From Clytia hemisphaerica (lineage: Eukaryota; Cnidaria; Hydrozoa; Leptothecata; Clytiidae), in assembly GCA_902728285.1 (NCBI GenBank), contig CACVBU010000904.1:62001-126000 (forward strand): a stretch of DNA of 64,000 bases, read 5' to 3'. The notes under the pieces are model-generated. The model ran no database searches. It was not told the origin of the DNA and saw only the letters and a program-made list of their open reading frames with translations. Below are positions 9,771 to 21,640 of this stretch, piece by piece (within the stretch, counting starts at the first letter, position 1; the number at the start of each line of letters is the position of its first letter). Both the position numbers and the translations under genes were made by a program.

Positions 9771-11600
9771 CATTGCCATCTATATTTAGCGTTAAATATT
9801 TTCAAGTGCAAGTCAATACTGTACATGTGCAAATGAAAATATTCTAAACCACAAACAAATTTGATTGATTTTCAAAAAAAATTATTTGACGTCAAATGTT
9901 TTAAATCTTTTTCAAAGCGCACGCGTAAATTTCTTTAACCACAATCAAATTTATGGTGTAAACATTAAGTAAGAGACAAGGTGCGCAATAACTTATGCCG
10001 AGCGAACACCTGAAAAGGTGTTCGAAAAGAAAGAAGAGCTCGGCTTTCGGTTTGGGAAAATTCGAACTTTGGGTGGGTGGGGATACCCAGTAAACAAAAT
10101 TGAAAAAAATTCAAATAATTATCAGAGACCAATTAAAAATATTTCCAAACTTTGGAAATATCATCGTTTCAAAAGTTGGAAATATTTTAAATATATGATG
10201 TTTCAGATTTAGAAATATCGTGAAATATGATATTTCCTCAACTTTGGAAATATAGAAAAGTCATATTTCCATATTTACATTCACAAATGTATGTTTTTTA
10301 AACAGATTTCATAACGTCAAAATCTAATATTGGCCGATATCTTGAAATCGGCTTAATTTAAATTTTTGACCCAGCACTGTCCGTAATCATCTCGTTAAGG
10401 CTCTGACCATAGTGAGTTTTTAATATTTGCCACTTACAAAATATATAATTCTATTTGTGGCATGTTATACATTTTCTGAAGAGTCTGAAATTTTAAGAAT
10501 TGCAGCGAAAAAATTTGATGAAGAAGAAAATGAAGACTTTTGCGAAGAAGAGTTTCAACTTTGAAGAGCTTGTTTTCGGCAAAGAAAAAAATAATATTTT
10601 GCGGTAGATGGTGTATCTTTTACCGAACTAAAAGTAGATTTTTGGAAAATTTTTCTAAAAGCTTTTAAGTCTCGAAATATTAAAAATAGTGCTTTTTGAC
10701 CAATTTTTCATGGAAAAACAGCCATAACTTTTGATGTATTAATTTAGAAAATTTTTCCGAAAAATTTAAAACAGTTCAATTCTTTGCGGACAGTTTGAAA
10801 AAATTTCAGGACAAAAAGTTTATTTTAAAACTTAGCACTTTTTATAAAAGAAGGTAATGCAACATATTATTAACGTCTTTTTTAAAGTCCATAGCGTCAT
10901 TTTTGCAATTAAATTCTTAATTGGTGTTAAGGGATTTGATTGAAAAGCAATTTATGAATACCGTGAAAAGCACAGCTCAAAATCATATATTTACGCTGTG
11001 CTGACGAATTGATATTCCATTCATCGCGCAATCAACTAAGACAAAAGTAACCATGACGACCATCCAAGATCTTGGATGAGGTTCAAAGTTGATATTTTTA
11101 TTCCCGTTGTTAAAAACACAACTTACAAAAAGTCATCAATGCTTTGTAAAAAGAGTCAGTGATAGAGAATCATAACATAAAGTCTGTCTATTATTTCCAT
11201 TAAATTAAAGTGACATTTCCATAATTAAAAGTTTAGTAATTACTGTTATACATTTGGGGATCATGTAAAAGATTTCTTTCGAAATAAACTCATTTCAATT
11301 ACACTTGGAGGTTTCTGGGGAATTCGTAAATAGTAAACTGCATACTGATACAGTCTGCTAGACATTAATATGGTAATATTTGCTCTTCATCTTTGATTTT
11401 TTGTACAGTGATTAGATTGACACATGCGCGATAACATTTCTATTACTTGTCTTCAGAGGTTAATATATTCTTCGAAAACTTAACCTCTGATACTCAGGGT
11501 AATTTATGAAGGCAATTTTTTGTTAACAGTGTTGAAGAACCTAAAACATAACTTTTACGTTTAAATTCTAAAATCAGTTTTTCGACTATGGTCAGAGCCC
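9771..11600. repeat. Repeat family W, first cluster with inverted part
   Basis: A block of about 310 bp (AAATATTTTCAAGTGCAAGT to CCCAGTAAACAAA) recurs at roughly 9787-10098, 12710-13012, 16975-17272 and 34983-35282 in the same orientation. The stretch 10390-11600 is the reverse complement of material at 14150-16540, so the cluster is partly a large inverted repeat around 11.6-14.1 kb. No protein gene is visible; small frames are AT-rich noise. Confidence 0.7.
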
Positions 11601-11604
11601 TTAA

Positions 11605-12093
11605 CCCTTTAAGTGCCACGGTCGGTTTCACAGACCTACCTGAATGAAAGAAAGGTGCCCAGTGGTAAAACTTCAAATTAATTCGCTGGAGGACAGAATT
11701 GAGTAAATCGGGGCCAAATTTGGAGGCTCTTGGATCACTCGTTGACCAAAAATGGTCAAAAAAACGGTCAAATCTTAAAAAAGTGGATTTTTGTTAAATT
11801 TTTGCTTTTTTTTGACTTTTTAGCTTGAAATCTCGCTGAAAAGACTCACTTTTGATTTTTTTTGCTTGAACATAAAGTCCAATCCAATATTCCTACGAGT
11901 TAGACCAAAAATGACGATTTCTAACTCAAACTGGGCATTACATAGTCTGAATTGCAGACCTCTACAAAACCTCAGGTAGGCTCTATAAGAAGCACGAATC
12001 CGCTAGTGGATGCCAGCAGCCTAGGCATTACAGAAGGGCTTCGCCCTCCTACATAGCCCATGTCTGATATATACAACATTGGCACTTAAAGGG
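11605..12093. mobile_element. piggyBac-like MITE (TTAA target)
   Basis: Perfect 14-bp terminal inverted repeats CCCTTTAAGTGCCA / TGGCACTTAAAGGG are flanked by TTAA on both sides (11601-11604, 12094-12097). The CCCTTT start and TTAA target are hallmarks of piggyBac elements. 489 bp, non-coding. Confidence 0.85.
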
Positions 12094-12232
12094 TTAATAC
12101 GCTTTTTTTAGCTATATGTATATGCGAGAGTTAAGTAACAATGGAAAGCGGTGGGAAAATTGGGAAATGGGGTTTGGCCTTCACTCACACTCTCTAACTC
12201 ACCTAAGTAAAAACATTCTTTTGATAAGTGAG

Positions 12233-12411
12233 GCCCCCAGCGGACCTTCAATTTACGCACAATCACGCAAATATTTTCATACCCAAATTCACGCATTCAT
12301 GCAATATCTTTTCGAATTTCACGCAATTTTTGTTCAGCAAAGCTTCCCAATTCACGCATTCACGTAAGTGAAAAGGCCCATTCACGCATTCATGCAAACC
12401 GCTGGGGGGGG
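12233..12411. mobile_element. Small element of TTCACGCATTCATGCAA repeats with CCCCCAGCGG ends
   Basis: Ends CCCCCAGCGG and CCGCTGGGGG are inverted. The interior is an irregular array of TTCACGCA / CATTCATGCAA units. No clear target duplication. Confidence 0.55.
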
Positions 12412-12599
12412 GTGGCATAAGTTGTTGTGTACTTGAAGCCGACTGGAAGCGAAGAGAAAACTCTTCTAATCATGAAAGTGAACAAAATACAATCTCTCGC
12501 TTACCCAAGCCCTTTTTGAACGCGCAGTCTTGTATTTGTACGGTACAATATGAAATACAACATTTATGCAGGTGTTTTTAGCCGATCAGATTGCTCATA

Positions 12600-14580
12600 T
12601 CTTTCATGATGAACATAAGTAATTACTAGCTAATTTAAGAAGTATTCGAGAATAATTAGTATTTATGCGAAATTCATTAATTTTAACTTTGATTTTAACA
12701 TTACCATCTAGCATTAAATATTTTCAAGTGCAAGTCAATAGGCATGTGCAAATGAAAATAAAGCAAAGAAAAAATTTGATTGATTTTCAATGAAAATTAT
12801 TTGACGTCAAATTTTTTAAATTTTTTCAAAGCGCACGCGTAAATTTCTTTAACCACAATTAAATTGATGGTGTAAACTATAAGTAAGAGACAAGGTGCAC
12901 AATAACTTATGCCGAGCGAACACCTGAAAAGGCGTTCGAAAAGAAAGAAGACCTCGGCTTTCACTTTGGGAAAATTCGAACTTTGGGTGGGTGGGGATAC
13001 CCAGTAAACAAAGTGGAAAATAATTATCAGAGAGAGATTTTCTTTTCTCATAAAATCGAGCTTACTGGAAATTAATCGCACGGAGGCAGTCCCGGCACGC
13101 CAAATATTAAATATGCTAAATAAAATAAGTTTTGTCAAAAATCTCGAAGGAACACAAAAGTTCAGAATCACTAGAACTATATGAGAGCGAAGAAGAGAGA
13201 CTATCTATAATTACGGACCAATTCAAAGTTGTGATTTACGTTTGCTATTTAGTTATTCAGTAACTACCGATGTTTTCCCATAGCTGAAAACCTTCTTTCC
13301 TCCGAAAGTTTTAAATAAATCAAATCTCTCTGGGAGTTGATTTAAACAATACGAATAAATATAGAGGGTTAGTGTAGTGTAGCAAATACAAATTATGAAA
13401 CATTTTGAAGAATTGTACCGTATTTTCCAAAAAAGAGAATTAAACAAAATTTACCAATCTGTGTTCAGAAAACGATTCGAATTTTGCGAGCAACAATGAA
13501 AATAGACGATGTTATCGTCCGTTACAGTGATAGTAAAGGCGGGAAAAAATGGCGGTATGGCGTTATGGCGGTATACGGAAAAAAATCGGCGGGAGAGTTT
13601 CGAAGACTGGCAACTCTACCGACTGTTAACTCTTTTCGGCAAAAAAAACCGTTTGCGAATTTTCTTCGTTTTTGGGCTTTTTTCTTAGATAGTGATTCGT
13701 CTTAGACTATAACATAGTCTACAATGAAAAGAAAAGGATGATTTTTTTAGAAAAAGAAATGGTACACACAAAATTTTTTTTCGTAATCGCTATAACAGTA
13801 ATTACTTAAGGTAAGAGATTTTTGGCGGGAATTTCAAAGGGAATTTCATTTAGTGAATGGTAACCTGAGATCAGATTGTGAATGTTTTCTGCACACCACG
13901 CTGAAGCTCTAAAGGGATGTGTGAATACATAACAATCTTACGAATATGCAATCTCGAAATCATAAAGACCGCATTCGTCTAATAGGACTAGGAACGACAA
14001 CAAAGCTGTGTGATTGTGTTTATGAATAGGGCACCGTATCAGTTTTTAACTTTCCGGCGCACAACAATATTCTTGTGGTAGAATTTTGCGCGGGAGAACT
14101 ATTTTCCTCAGATGTATAATTTTCAAGCGTCTTCAGAGGTTTACCGTGCGCGTAAGAAAATTACGAACAGCTGTTATCAGGTTAGTGAATGGCTACCCTG
14201 AGTATCAAAGAAATTTTATAGAAATTTTATCGCGTATGTGTCAATCTAATCACTGTAGACAAAATCAAAGATGAAGAGCAAATATTACCATACTTTAACG
14301 GAATCTATCACTATCTATCTTCTATCACTGACTCTTTTTAAAAAGCGTTGATGACATTTTTGAGTTGTGTTTCCAACGACGGGAATAAAAATATCAACTT
14401 GAACTTCATCCAAGATCTTGGATTCTCCTCATGGTTGCTCTTCTTTGCATTGATTGCGCGCTGAATAGAATCTCGATCGATCGGCACATGTTCGGAATAT
14501 GACTTCGGTATGTGCTTTTCACGGTAGCGGTTGGCTTGAAAAACCAAATTTGTCGGGAATTTAATTTTGCGAATGAAGCA
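12600..14580. repeat. Repeat family W, second cluster
   Basis: Contains the 310-bp block at about 12710-13012 and, at 14150-14580, the forward version of sequence seen inverted at 11040-11490. Between them lies a separate repeat (13499-13679). No gene can be supported. Confidence 0.6.
13499..13679. repeat. Dispersed repeat, copy 1 (TATGGCGTTATGGCGGTA)
   Basis: Matches 42285-42446 in reverse orientation over its whole length, with shared landmarks GATGTTATCGTC.GTTACAGTGATAG, TATGGCGTTATGGCGGTATAC and TTTGCGAATTTTC. Mobile origin is inferred; no target duplication was seen. Confidence 0.6.
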
Positions 14581-15321
14581 CAGCGGAACCTCTAATTAGC
14601 GGACACCATCAGGGAAAGGGTTTAGTGTCCGCTAATTAGAAGTGTCCGCCTTTTAGAAACTTTTGATCTCGGAGCTCCAATTTTGAAATTAGGCCATCCC
14701 AGGGTGTCGAAAATACAAAATTGGGGTCTAAAGTACTTGTCTGCAGACACTAGGCCATAGAAGAACAAGAGTGACTGGCAAGACGTTAAATTGAGGTGGT
14801 GGGTAGGGACTTGAAGTACCAGTGATTTATGATTTCTTTGGCCCACCTAAATTCGTTGAATGGGTCAAGGGAAAACTGGAAATTTGTAGAAATAATTTGA
14901 ATAATAAGACTAATAAGTGCTTGAAATAAAAATATCTAAAAATTTTTTTTTCGATTTTGGACGTCTCTGACCCGTTTGATATTCAATGTCCGCTAATTGG
15001 AGAGCTAAAATAGGGGTTCTGGCAACCTCGTACCCGTGTATCCCAGGCTTTATTTACGTTACTGATTGACGCCAGAGAATATTATCTAGCGCTATCAGTA
15101 AGCATCAAAAAGCTGATAATGCGCAGAGGGAACGAGGTTGGGGTTCTGGCCATTCCGTGCGAAAAGATTTGTCCGCTAATCAGAGGGTCCACTAATTCAG
15201 TGTCCGCCTTTTAGAAACTTTTTTATGAGGATTTGACTAGGAAACGGCCGGGGAAAATGAAATTGTCCGCTAATCAGAGGTGTCCGCCTTTTAGAGTGTC
15301 CGTTAATTAGAGGTTTTACTG
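14581..15321. mobile_element. pogo/Tigger-like non-autonomous element
   Basis: Inverted termini CAGCGGAACCTCTAATTAGC and, on the complement of the right end, CAGTAAAACCTCTAATTAAC; TGTCCGC motifs repeat inside. TA follows the right end; the left TA has decayed to CA. The homologous sequence near 17636 and 35655 reads AATGAAGTATG without the insertion, which fixes the boundaries. 741 bp, no transposase frame. Confidence 0.82.
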
Positions 15322-18300
15322 TATGCTTTTGGCAAAAAATCGCTACTATCAAATATAAGAAAAACCTGTTTTAAGGCCTGAAAAAAGCACATTGGGGAAT
15401 GAGTACAATTATTTAAATTTTGCAGGAACTTAAGGGCTCTGACCATAGTCGAAAAATTGATTTTCGCATTTGAACATAAAAGTTATGTTTTAGGTTCTTT
15501 AATACTTTTAACAAAGAATTGCCTTTATAAATTGCTTTTTAATCAAATCCCAAAGTAATTAAGAATTTTATTGCAAAAATGACGCTATGAACTTTAATAA
15601 TATGTTAATAATACGTTGCATGCATTACCTTCTTTTATAAAAAGTGGTAAGATTTAATGGGTGATTAACCTTTTTGTTCTAAAGTTTTTCCAACTGTTCG
15701 CAAAGAATTAAGCCTTGTGTCCACTCCGGATAATTTTCAACGGATTGGTTTGCATCGGAATATTTTGGAAAACCGATCCGGACAGTTTTGCAATATCCAC
15801 TTCAAATTTTCTGAACCAGATTCTTTCTGTTTACAATATTTATACAATGAAAATTCAATTAGTTTAATCTTCTACAGATGTTCTATTGTTTGAAATCAAT
15901 AGAACCGTTTCGATCCGGCACGGATCGCAAAAAAACTTTTTTTCTATCCGTTTGGACCAAAAACACGTGAACATTCGAACAGTTTACGTGAAACAAATAT
16001 GAAGCGAATGGGTTGAAGATAATCCCCAGAACAATAGAAACCGTTCCGAACCGTACCGATCCGTTGAAAATTATCCGGAGTGGACACATGGCTTTAAACT
16101 GTTTTAAATTTTTCGGAAAATTTTTCTAAATTAATGCATCAAAAGTTATGGCTGTTTTTCTATGAAAAATTGGAATAAAAAATTGGTCAAAAAGCACTAA
16201 TTTCAAGAATTTGAGACAAATAAGCTTTTAGAAAAATTTTCCGGCAATATATTTTAGTCCGGTAAAAGATACACCATCTACCACAAAAAACTTTTCAAAA
16301 TGTTTTTTCTTCGCCGAAAATAAGCTCTTCAAAGTTAAAATACTCTTCTTCGCAAAAGTCATCATTTTCTTCTTCATCAATTTTGTTCGTTCCAATTCTT
16401 AAATTTTCAGACTCAGGATAATTGGCCTAACAGAAAATGTATTACATGCCACAGTTTTGTGTGCTACATCAAGTAGAAATTTATATTTTGTACGTGGCAA
16501 ATATCAAAAATTCACTATGGTCCTATGAGCCTTTAATTATGGAAAAATCCAACAAATTTTCTTTTCGCCAAAGTTATTTTCCTTAGCAGCTGGTTAGAGG
16601 CATAGATCGCTGCTACAAATGGCTCAGTCAAAGTACGATCGCAGGCTAGAATATAGGCTACAAAACAACCAAGAGAAAACCGCGAACAATATGGATTTTT
16701 CAAATCAAAAATAGATCTGAAAGAGTATGAACTTCCAGAGGCGTAGGCATGAGTTTTCGTTTCGAGGGGCGAGATTGGATAAATTTTGACCTTTTTAGGG
16801 GAAGTCTTGGGAGAAAATCTTTCTCGTATCGTGATTTATATGTGCCATGTGCGTAAATCGTTGCTTTAAGAATTGTTTTCATTTCGTTTACTTTCTATAA
16901 AAAACAATTCTAGGAAGAATACTCTTGAATTAGCATTAATGCAAAATTCTTTAATTTTAATGTCACATTACCATGTAGCGTTAAATATTTTCAAGTGCAA
17001 GTCAATACGCATGTGCAAATGAAAATATTCTAATTTGATTGATTTTCATAAAAAGTTATTTGACGTCAAATATTTTAATTTTTTTCAAAGCGCACGCGTA
17101 AATTTCTTTAACCACAATTAAATTGATGGTGTAAACTATAAGCAAGAGACAAGGTGCGCAATAACTTATGCCGAGCGAACACCTGAAAAGGCGTTCGAAA
17201 AGAAAGAAGAGCTCGGCTTTCGGTTTGGGAAAATTCGAACTTTAGGTGGGAGGGGATGGCCAGTAAATAAAATGGAAAATATTTCAAATAATTATCAGAG
17301 AGAGATTTTCTTTTCTCATAAAATCGAGTTTACTGGAAATTACTGAATAATTTAAACATACTTTAATGGAATCGAAATAATAGACATATCTTTATGTTAT
17401 GATTCTCTATCACTGACTCTTTTAGACGACGAATAAAAGTATTAACTTTGAACTTAATCCAAGATCTTGGATTCTCGTCATGGTTCTTTTCTCTACTGAT
17501 TGCGCGCTGAATAAAATCTCGATCGGTCGGCACAGGTCGGATAATATGACTTCGGCATTTGCTTTTCACGGTAGTGGATGGCTTGAAAAACCAAATTTGT
17601 CGGGAATTTAATTTCGAGTTTAATTTTGCGAATGAAGTATGTTTTTTGCCAAAAATTGCTATTAAATAAGAAATATTTGGGAAAATACAACTATTTAAAT
17701 TTTGCAGGCACTTAGTTTGTAAAGTCCGCAAATTTTCTTTTCGCCAAAATTGTTTTCCTTAGTAGTTGGTTAGATAGATAGATAGCTGCTACAAATGGTT
17801 CAGTCAAAGTACGATCGCGCTGACGGCGAAATCAAATCTGCCAGAAGTGCCGGCGAGATAGGCATTAGAATACAGGCTACAAAGCGACCAAAAGAAAACC
17901 GCGAACAATATGGTTTTTCCAAATCAAAAAGGTCTAAGAGGGTATTTTTAGGGGAATACTTGGGAGAAAATTGTTCTCGCATCGTAACTCATGTGGTATT
18001 GGTGCGTAAATTGTTGCTCTAAGCAATTCAAATAGTTTAAAAAGAGGCATTGGAAGGTCAAAGTTAATAAGATCACAAAAGGTGCAGAGAACATAAATTT
18101 CATGTCGCAGAGTTTCCTTTGTAATTTTGGCGGCGCAGGCGTAAATTTTGGTCTAGGAAATACCCGGGCACGCCACTGACTTCTTTTGGACAGACGTAGA
18201 AAATATCTGCCAAAGGATACAAAATGAATCACTTAAATAATAAAGAAATGGAGATATATTTTAGGAGAATAGTTTGATGAAAATGTTATAAATTTAATTT

Positions 18301-18597
18301 TTATTATTTCAAGCCCCACCCAAAAGTCGAGCCCATTAGCATTAGAAAAATGTCGAGTTGAACACAATAGAAATAACTTACCTATTTTTAATTTAAATTT
18401 TCGCATGCACTTAATTTTAGCTAACTTAGAGCGCTGTTAAATTGGTTGTGGCAAAACAACATTTACGCATGCGTTCTCCATCTTTCAAAAATATTTGACG
18501 TCAATTTTATCATTGTGTAGAATATTTATGGTCATAAAAATCCGATTAACAAAATTGAAAACGATCACATTGATTCAATCTCAACAATACACGCTTT
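15322..18597. repeat. Repeat family W, third cluster (matches 34076-36365)
   Basis: Long collinear match to 34076-36365, differing mainly by later insertions. It includes the 310-bp block (16975-17272) and two starts of the form M(A/V)QSKYDR at 16619 and 17795 (also at 34621 and 35817), which may be the decayed start of an element-encoded gene. The longest of these frames (17795-18022) has no recognisable domain. Confidence 0.7.
15712..16093. mobile_element. TTAA-inserted MITE with 29-bp TIRs
   Basis: Inverted termini around GTGTCCACTCCGGATAATTT are near perfect for about 29 bp. TTAA flanks both sides (15708-15711, 16094-16097). The homologous copy near 34105 reads GAATTAAACTG with a single TTAA: an empty site. 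piggyBac or Kolobok type by target. Confidence 0.88.
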
Positions 18598-18598
18598 T

Positions 18599-18838
18599 TT
18601 ATAAGAATGGTGTAAATCCTTCATCATGGATATTCTTAACTTTTTTTGAAAAAATCATCTTAAAATATTCTTACAGCATTCTTAGGTTAGGATTCCAATT
18701 CAGACTAGATTTAACATTTAGTACATACGTCTCAAGCATAAATGGTATTCTTAGCTTAAGTAGCCAAATCCCGTGATGATGATATTCTTAGCATTATTCT
18801 TAATCTTTTGGCCATTTTCATCATGGACATTCTTATAA
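18599..18838. mobile_element. MITE with TTATAAGAATG ends
   Basis: Ends TTATAAGAATG / CATTCTTATAA, then CATCATGGA inverted. The interior repeats ATTCTTA several times. It lies at the right edge of repeat family W. Confidence 0.6.
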
Positions 18839-19041
18839 AGTGTATTTTTTTTTAAACTTCATTTTTTTGTATTTAAAAACTAAAAAGATTCCTAAAATAT
18901 ACAATAAAAATTAGATATGTTTATGTCAACAATTTACAAAAGTTGGCCACCATATCTATGTTATCGTCAAAATTAATTTTAAAAATTTATCAATAAAATT
19001 TAAGTATATTAGGGTTTTCCTATTCAATACTATTTCGTCTA

Positions 19042-19891
19042 CAATAAATAAAACAAGACGACTTTTAAAGTCGAAAATTTCGCATAATACTTGAACATCA
19101 ACGACGAAGACGCGTGAAACGTGACTCCTACAGCATTATGCATTTTGAATGAAGCGTTACACAAAACGTCCCTGTTGCATGAGCAAAATTGACTATCAAG
19201 ACTGCAAAATTTCTAATGATCAAGTCACATCTCAAATTTGATCACAGCTTTCAGTTTAGGATCTATTTATATTTTCATTATTTTATTGCATGTCCACTTT
19301 GCATTTTTCTAGTAGTTTTTCTGTTCTGCAAATACAAATCCCAATTCAAGTTTATTTATGATAATTTATTCATAGAAATTAATTAATTTATATTTATTTA
19401 TCAATTTTGTCAACTATGTTTAGTATTTATCCACTTTGCTTTTTGTTTATATATCATACTTCAAAACCACATCATCACACATCATCATTCAGTTGTCACT
19501 CAGACTTTGAAGAGTCAACATCAAATATACAAATCACATCATTCTTTTGTTTGCCTTTTCACTTTTGACTTCACACTTTGCAGCTCCCCATTCCTGGCAT
19601 ACTGGTAATTATTCATTTATATATTATATTTATTACATTTCAATTTCAAGACTTTTCTATTCACTTTTGTATTCAACTATTGTTCAATTTCAAGTAGACA
19701 TTAAAGGATTTAGGTCAGTTCTCAACTTTTGTCAACTTTTTGTATAAAAGTAGGCGTGTCATTTATTTTTGTTTAGATTTTGATTTTCATTTTGTATTTA
19801 CTTTTTAGTTTTGAATCATCTTTGATTACAAATATGTGCTGCGATAAAGGAAAAGTGTGACTCATTTCTTGGTGGACACCCTTCTGTTACA
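19042..19891 (+). repeat. 850-bp LTR-like direct repeat, 5' copy
   Basis: Identical in length to 21641-22490, with only about five substitutions that I could find. Starts CAATAAATAAAA and ends CTTCTGTTACA, so it has the CA end but not the usual TG start. A TATA box (TATAAAAG) lies near the 3' end, as expected for U3 followed by R/U5. No 5-bp target duplication was found. Confidence 0.8.
19743..19750 (+). promoter_or_regulatory. TATA box in the LTR-like repeat
   Basis: TATAAAAG about 140 bp before the end of the repeat and 308 bp before the ATG of the long ORF; the same box is at 22342-22349 in the 3' copy. The best promoter candidate for the repeat-protein ORF. Confidence 0.55.
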
Positions 19892-20057
19892 TTCAAAACA
19901 GTTACCATTCAAAAGTTCAACACTGGTATTCAAAACAGTCACCATTCAAAGGTTCAACACTGGTATCCAAAACAGTGGACACACTCAAACCAAAAAAGAT
20001 GTCAATCATCATTGAGGAAATAGTGTAAACTACAACAAATCAATCAAAGAAATCAAC

Positions 20058-21548
20058 ATGGTCAGTATCTTCAAACATCCTCAACAAACTTCAACCAATA
20101 GGGATAAGGTGAAAGATCTTTTGATAGAGCAAAATGTTATCTCTAGTAATATCATTGAGGACTTCCCATATGATTATGACATAGAAGAGATGTTGAAATT
20201 TGAAATCAAGCCTCTCACCGAGGAAATGGAAACTTTAAAATGTCGATATTTGACAATTCAAAATGAACTAAAAATCATATTCCCTCAAGCCTACGAAGAA
20301 CAATTTTCAAATCAATACCATCAAACTCTGTTAGCTTTCAAGAAGTTTGAAGAACGCTTAGCATCTAGACTAGTAGTACTGGGCAAGAAAGAACAACAAC
20401 AACAAGAAAGAGCTGAACTACTAATGAGATTCAGGCGCAAAAGAGATCTAACTGAATCAACCGACAACTTCCATACACCAACCGACAATTTCCAAACTTC
20501 AACTGACAACTTCCAAACTTCAACCTACAACTTCCAAACTTCAACTGACAACTTCCAAACTTCAACCGACAACTTCCAAACTTCAACCGACAACTTCCAA
20601 ACTTCAACCGACAACTTCCAAACTTCAACCGACAACTTCCAAACTTCAACCGACAACTTCCAAACTTCAACCGACAACTTCCAAACTTCAACCGACAACT
20701 TCCAAACTTCAACCGACAACTTTCAAACTTCAACCGACAACTTTCAAACTTCAACCGACAACTTCCAAACTTCAACCGACAACTTCCAAACTTCAACCGA
20801 CAACTTCCAAACTTCAACCGACAACTTCCAAACTTCAACCGACAACTTCCAAACTTCAACCGACAACTTCCAAACTTCAACCGACAACTTCCAAACTTCA
20901 ACCGACAACTTCCAAACTTCAACCGACAACTTCCAAACTTCAACCGACAACTTCCAAACTTCAACCGACAACTTCCAAACTTCAACTGACAACCTCCAAA
21001 CTTCAACCGACAACTTCCAAACTTCAACCGACAACTTCCAAACTTCAACCAAGTACCTACAAAATTCAACCATCAATTCTCATATCTCAAATGCCAGCAA
21101 CATCAGATTCTTGTTTGTCAATCTCCAAAAGCAATTCCACTTGCGTGAAACATCTCATCCAATCGAAATACCCAAAACACCTCAACCTATCGAAATACTT
21201 GAAACATCTCAACAAATCAACTTGCTCAAAGCACCTCATTCAATCGACTTGATCGAATCATCTCAATCAATCGAATCGTTCGAATTGTCTCACTCGTTCG
21301 AATTGTCTCACTCAATCGAATCGTTCGAATCGTCTCACTCAATCGAATCGCTCGAATCGTCTCACTCAATCGAATCGTCTCACTCGATCGAATTGTTCGA
21401 ATCGTCTCACTCAATTGAATTGCTCGAATCGTCTCACTCAATCGAATTGCTTGAATCGTCTCACTCAATCGAATTGCTCGAATCGTCTCACTCAATCGAA
21501 TCGTCTCATCGAAGCGTGCAAATCGTCTCACTCAATCGAATCGTTTGA
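20058..21548 (+). CDS. Heptapeptide-repeat protein in LTR-like element, function unknown
   Basis: 496 residues. Residues 1-135 form a non-repetitive, charged, probably helical head with a KKEQQQQERAE stretch; no family recognised. Then about 28 near-perfect copies of TDNFQTS (21-bp DNA unit), a short linker, and a second array built on SSHSIES(F/L)E. The head-plus-repeat layout and LTR-like flanks suggest a Gag-like or captured protein of a non-autonomous retroelement, but this is inference: no reverse transcriptase, protease or zinc knuckle is present. Near 21505 the serine array slips out of frame; its register continues to 21693, so the original protein was probably longer and ended inside the 3' repeat. 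Confidence 0.65.
   Translation: MVSIFKHPQQTSTNRDKVKDLLIEQNVISSNIIEDFPYDYDIEEMLKFEIKPLTEEMETLKCRYLTIQNELKIIFPQAYEEQFSNQYHQTLLAFKKFEERLASRLVVLGKKEQQQQERAELLMRFRRKRDLTESTDNFHTPTDNFQTSTDNFQTSTYNFQTSTDNFQTSTDNFQTSTDNFQTSTDNFQTSTDNFQTSTDNFQTSTDNFQTSTDNFQTSTDNFQTSTDNFQTSTDNFQTSTDNFQTSTDNFQTSTDNFQTSTDNFQTSTDNFQTSTDNFQTSTDNFQTSTDNFQTSTDNFQTSTDNFQTSTDNLQTSTDNFQTSTDNFQTSTKYLQNSTINSHISNASNIRFLFVNLQKQFHLRETSHPIEIPKTPQPIEILETSQQINLLKAPHSIDLIESSQSIESFELSHSFELSHSIESFESSHSIESLESSHSIESSHSIELFESSHSIELLESSHSIELLESSHSIELLESSHSIESSHRSVQIVSLNRIV
20457..21048 (+). repeat. 21-bp minisatellite coding for TDNFQTS
   Basis: About 28 tandem units of 21 bp, very uniform, with variants only at the ends (HTP, TYNF, NLQTS). 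Because the unit is a multiple of three, both strands stay open; the antisense frames are artefacts. Confidence 0.95.
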
Positions 21549-21640
21549 ATCTTCTCACTCAATCGAATCGTTTGAATCTTCTCACTCAATCGAATCATTC
21601 GAATCGTCTCACTCAATTGAATGGTTTGACTCGTCTCACT

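Noticed and set aside
20457-21048. Regular repeats that could suggest a CRISPR array
   Set aside because: The units are contiguous with no unique spacers, lie within an ORF, and the genome is an animal's.
20431-21076. Long antisense open frames with KFGSCRL or SVEVWKL repeats
   Set aside because: They are the reverse reading of the 21-bp TDNFQTS minisatellite, which stays open in several frames because 21 is a multiple of three.
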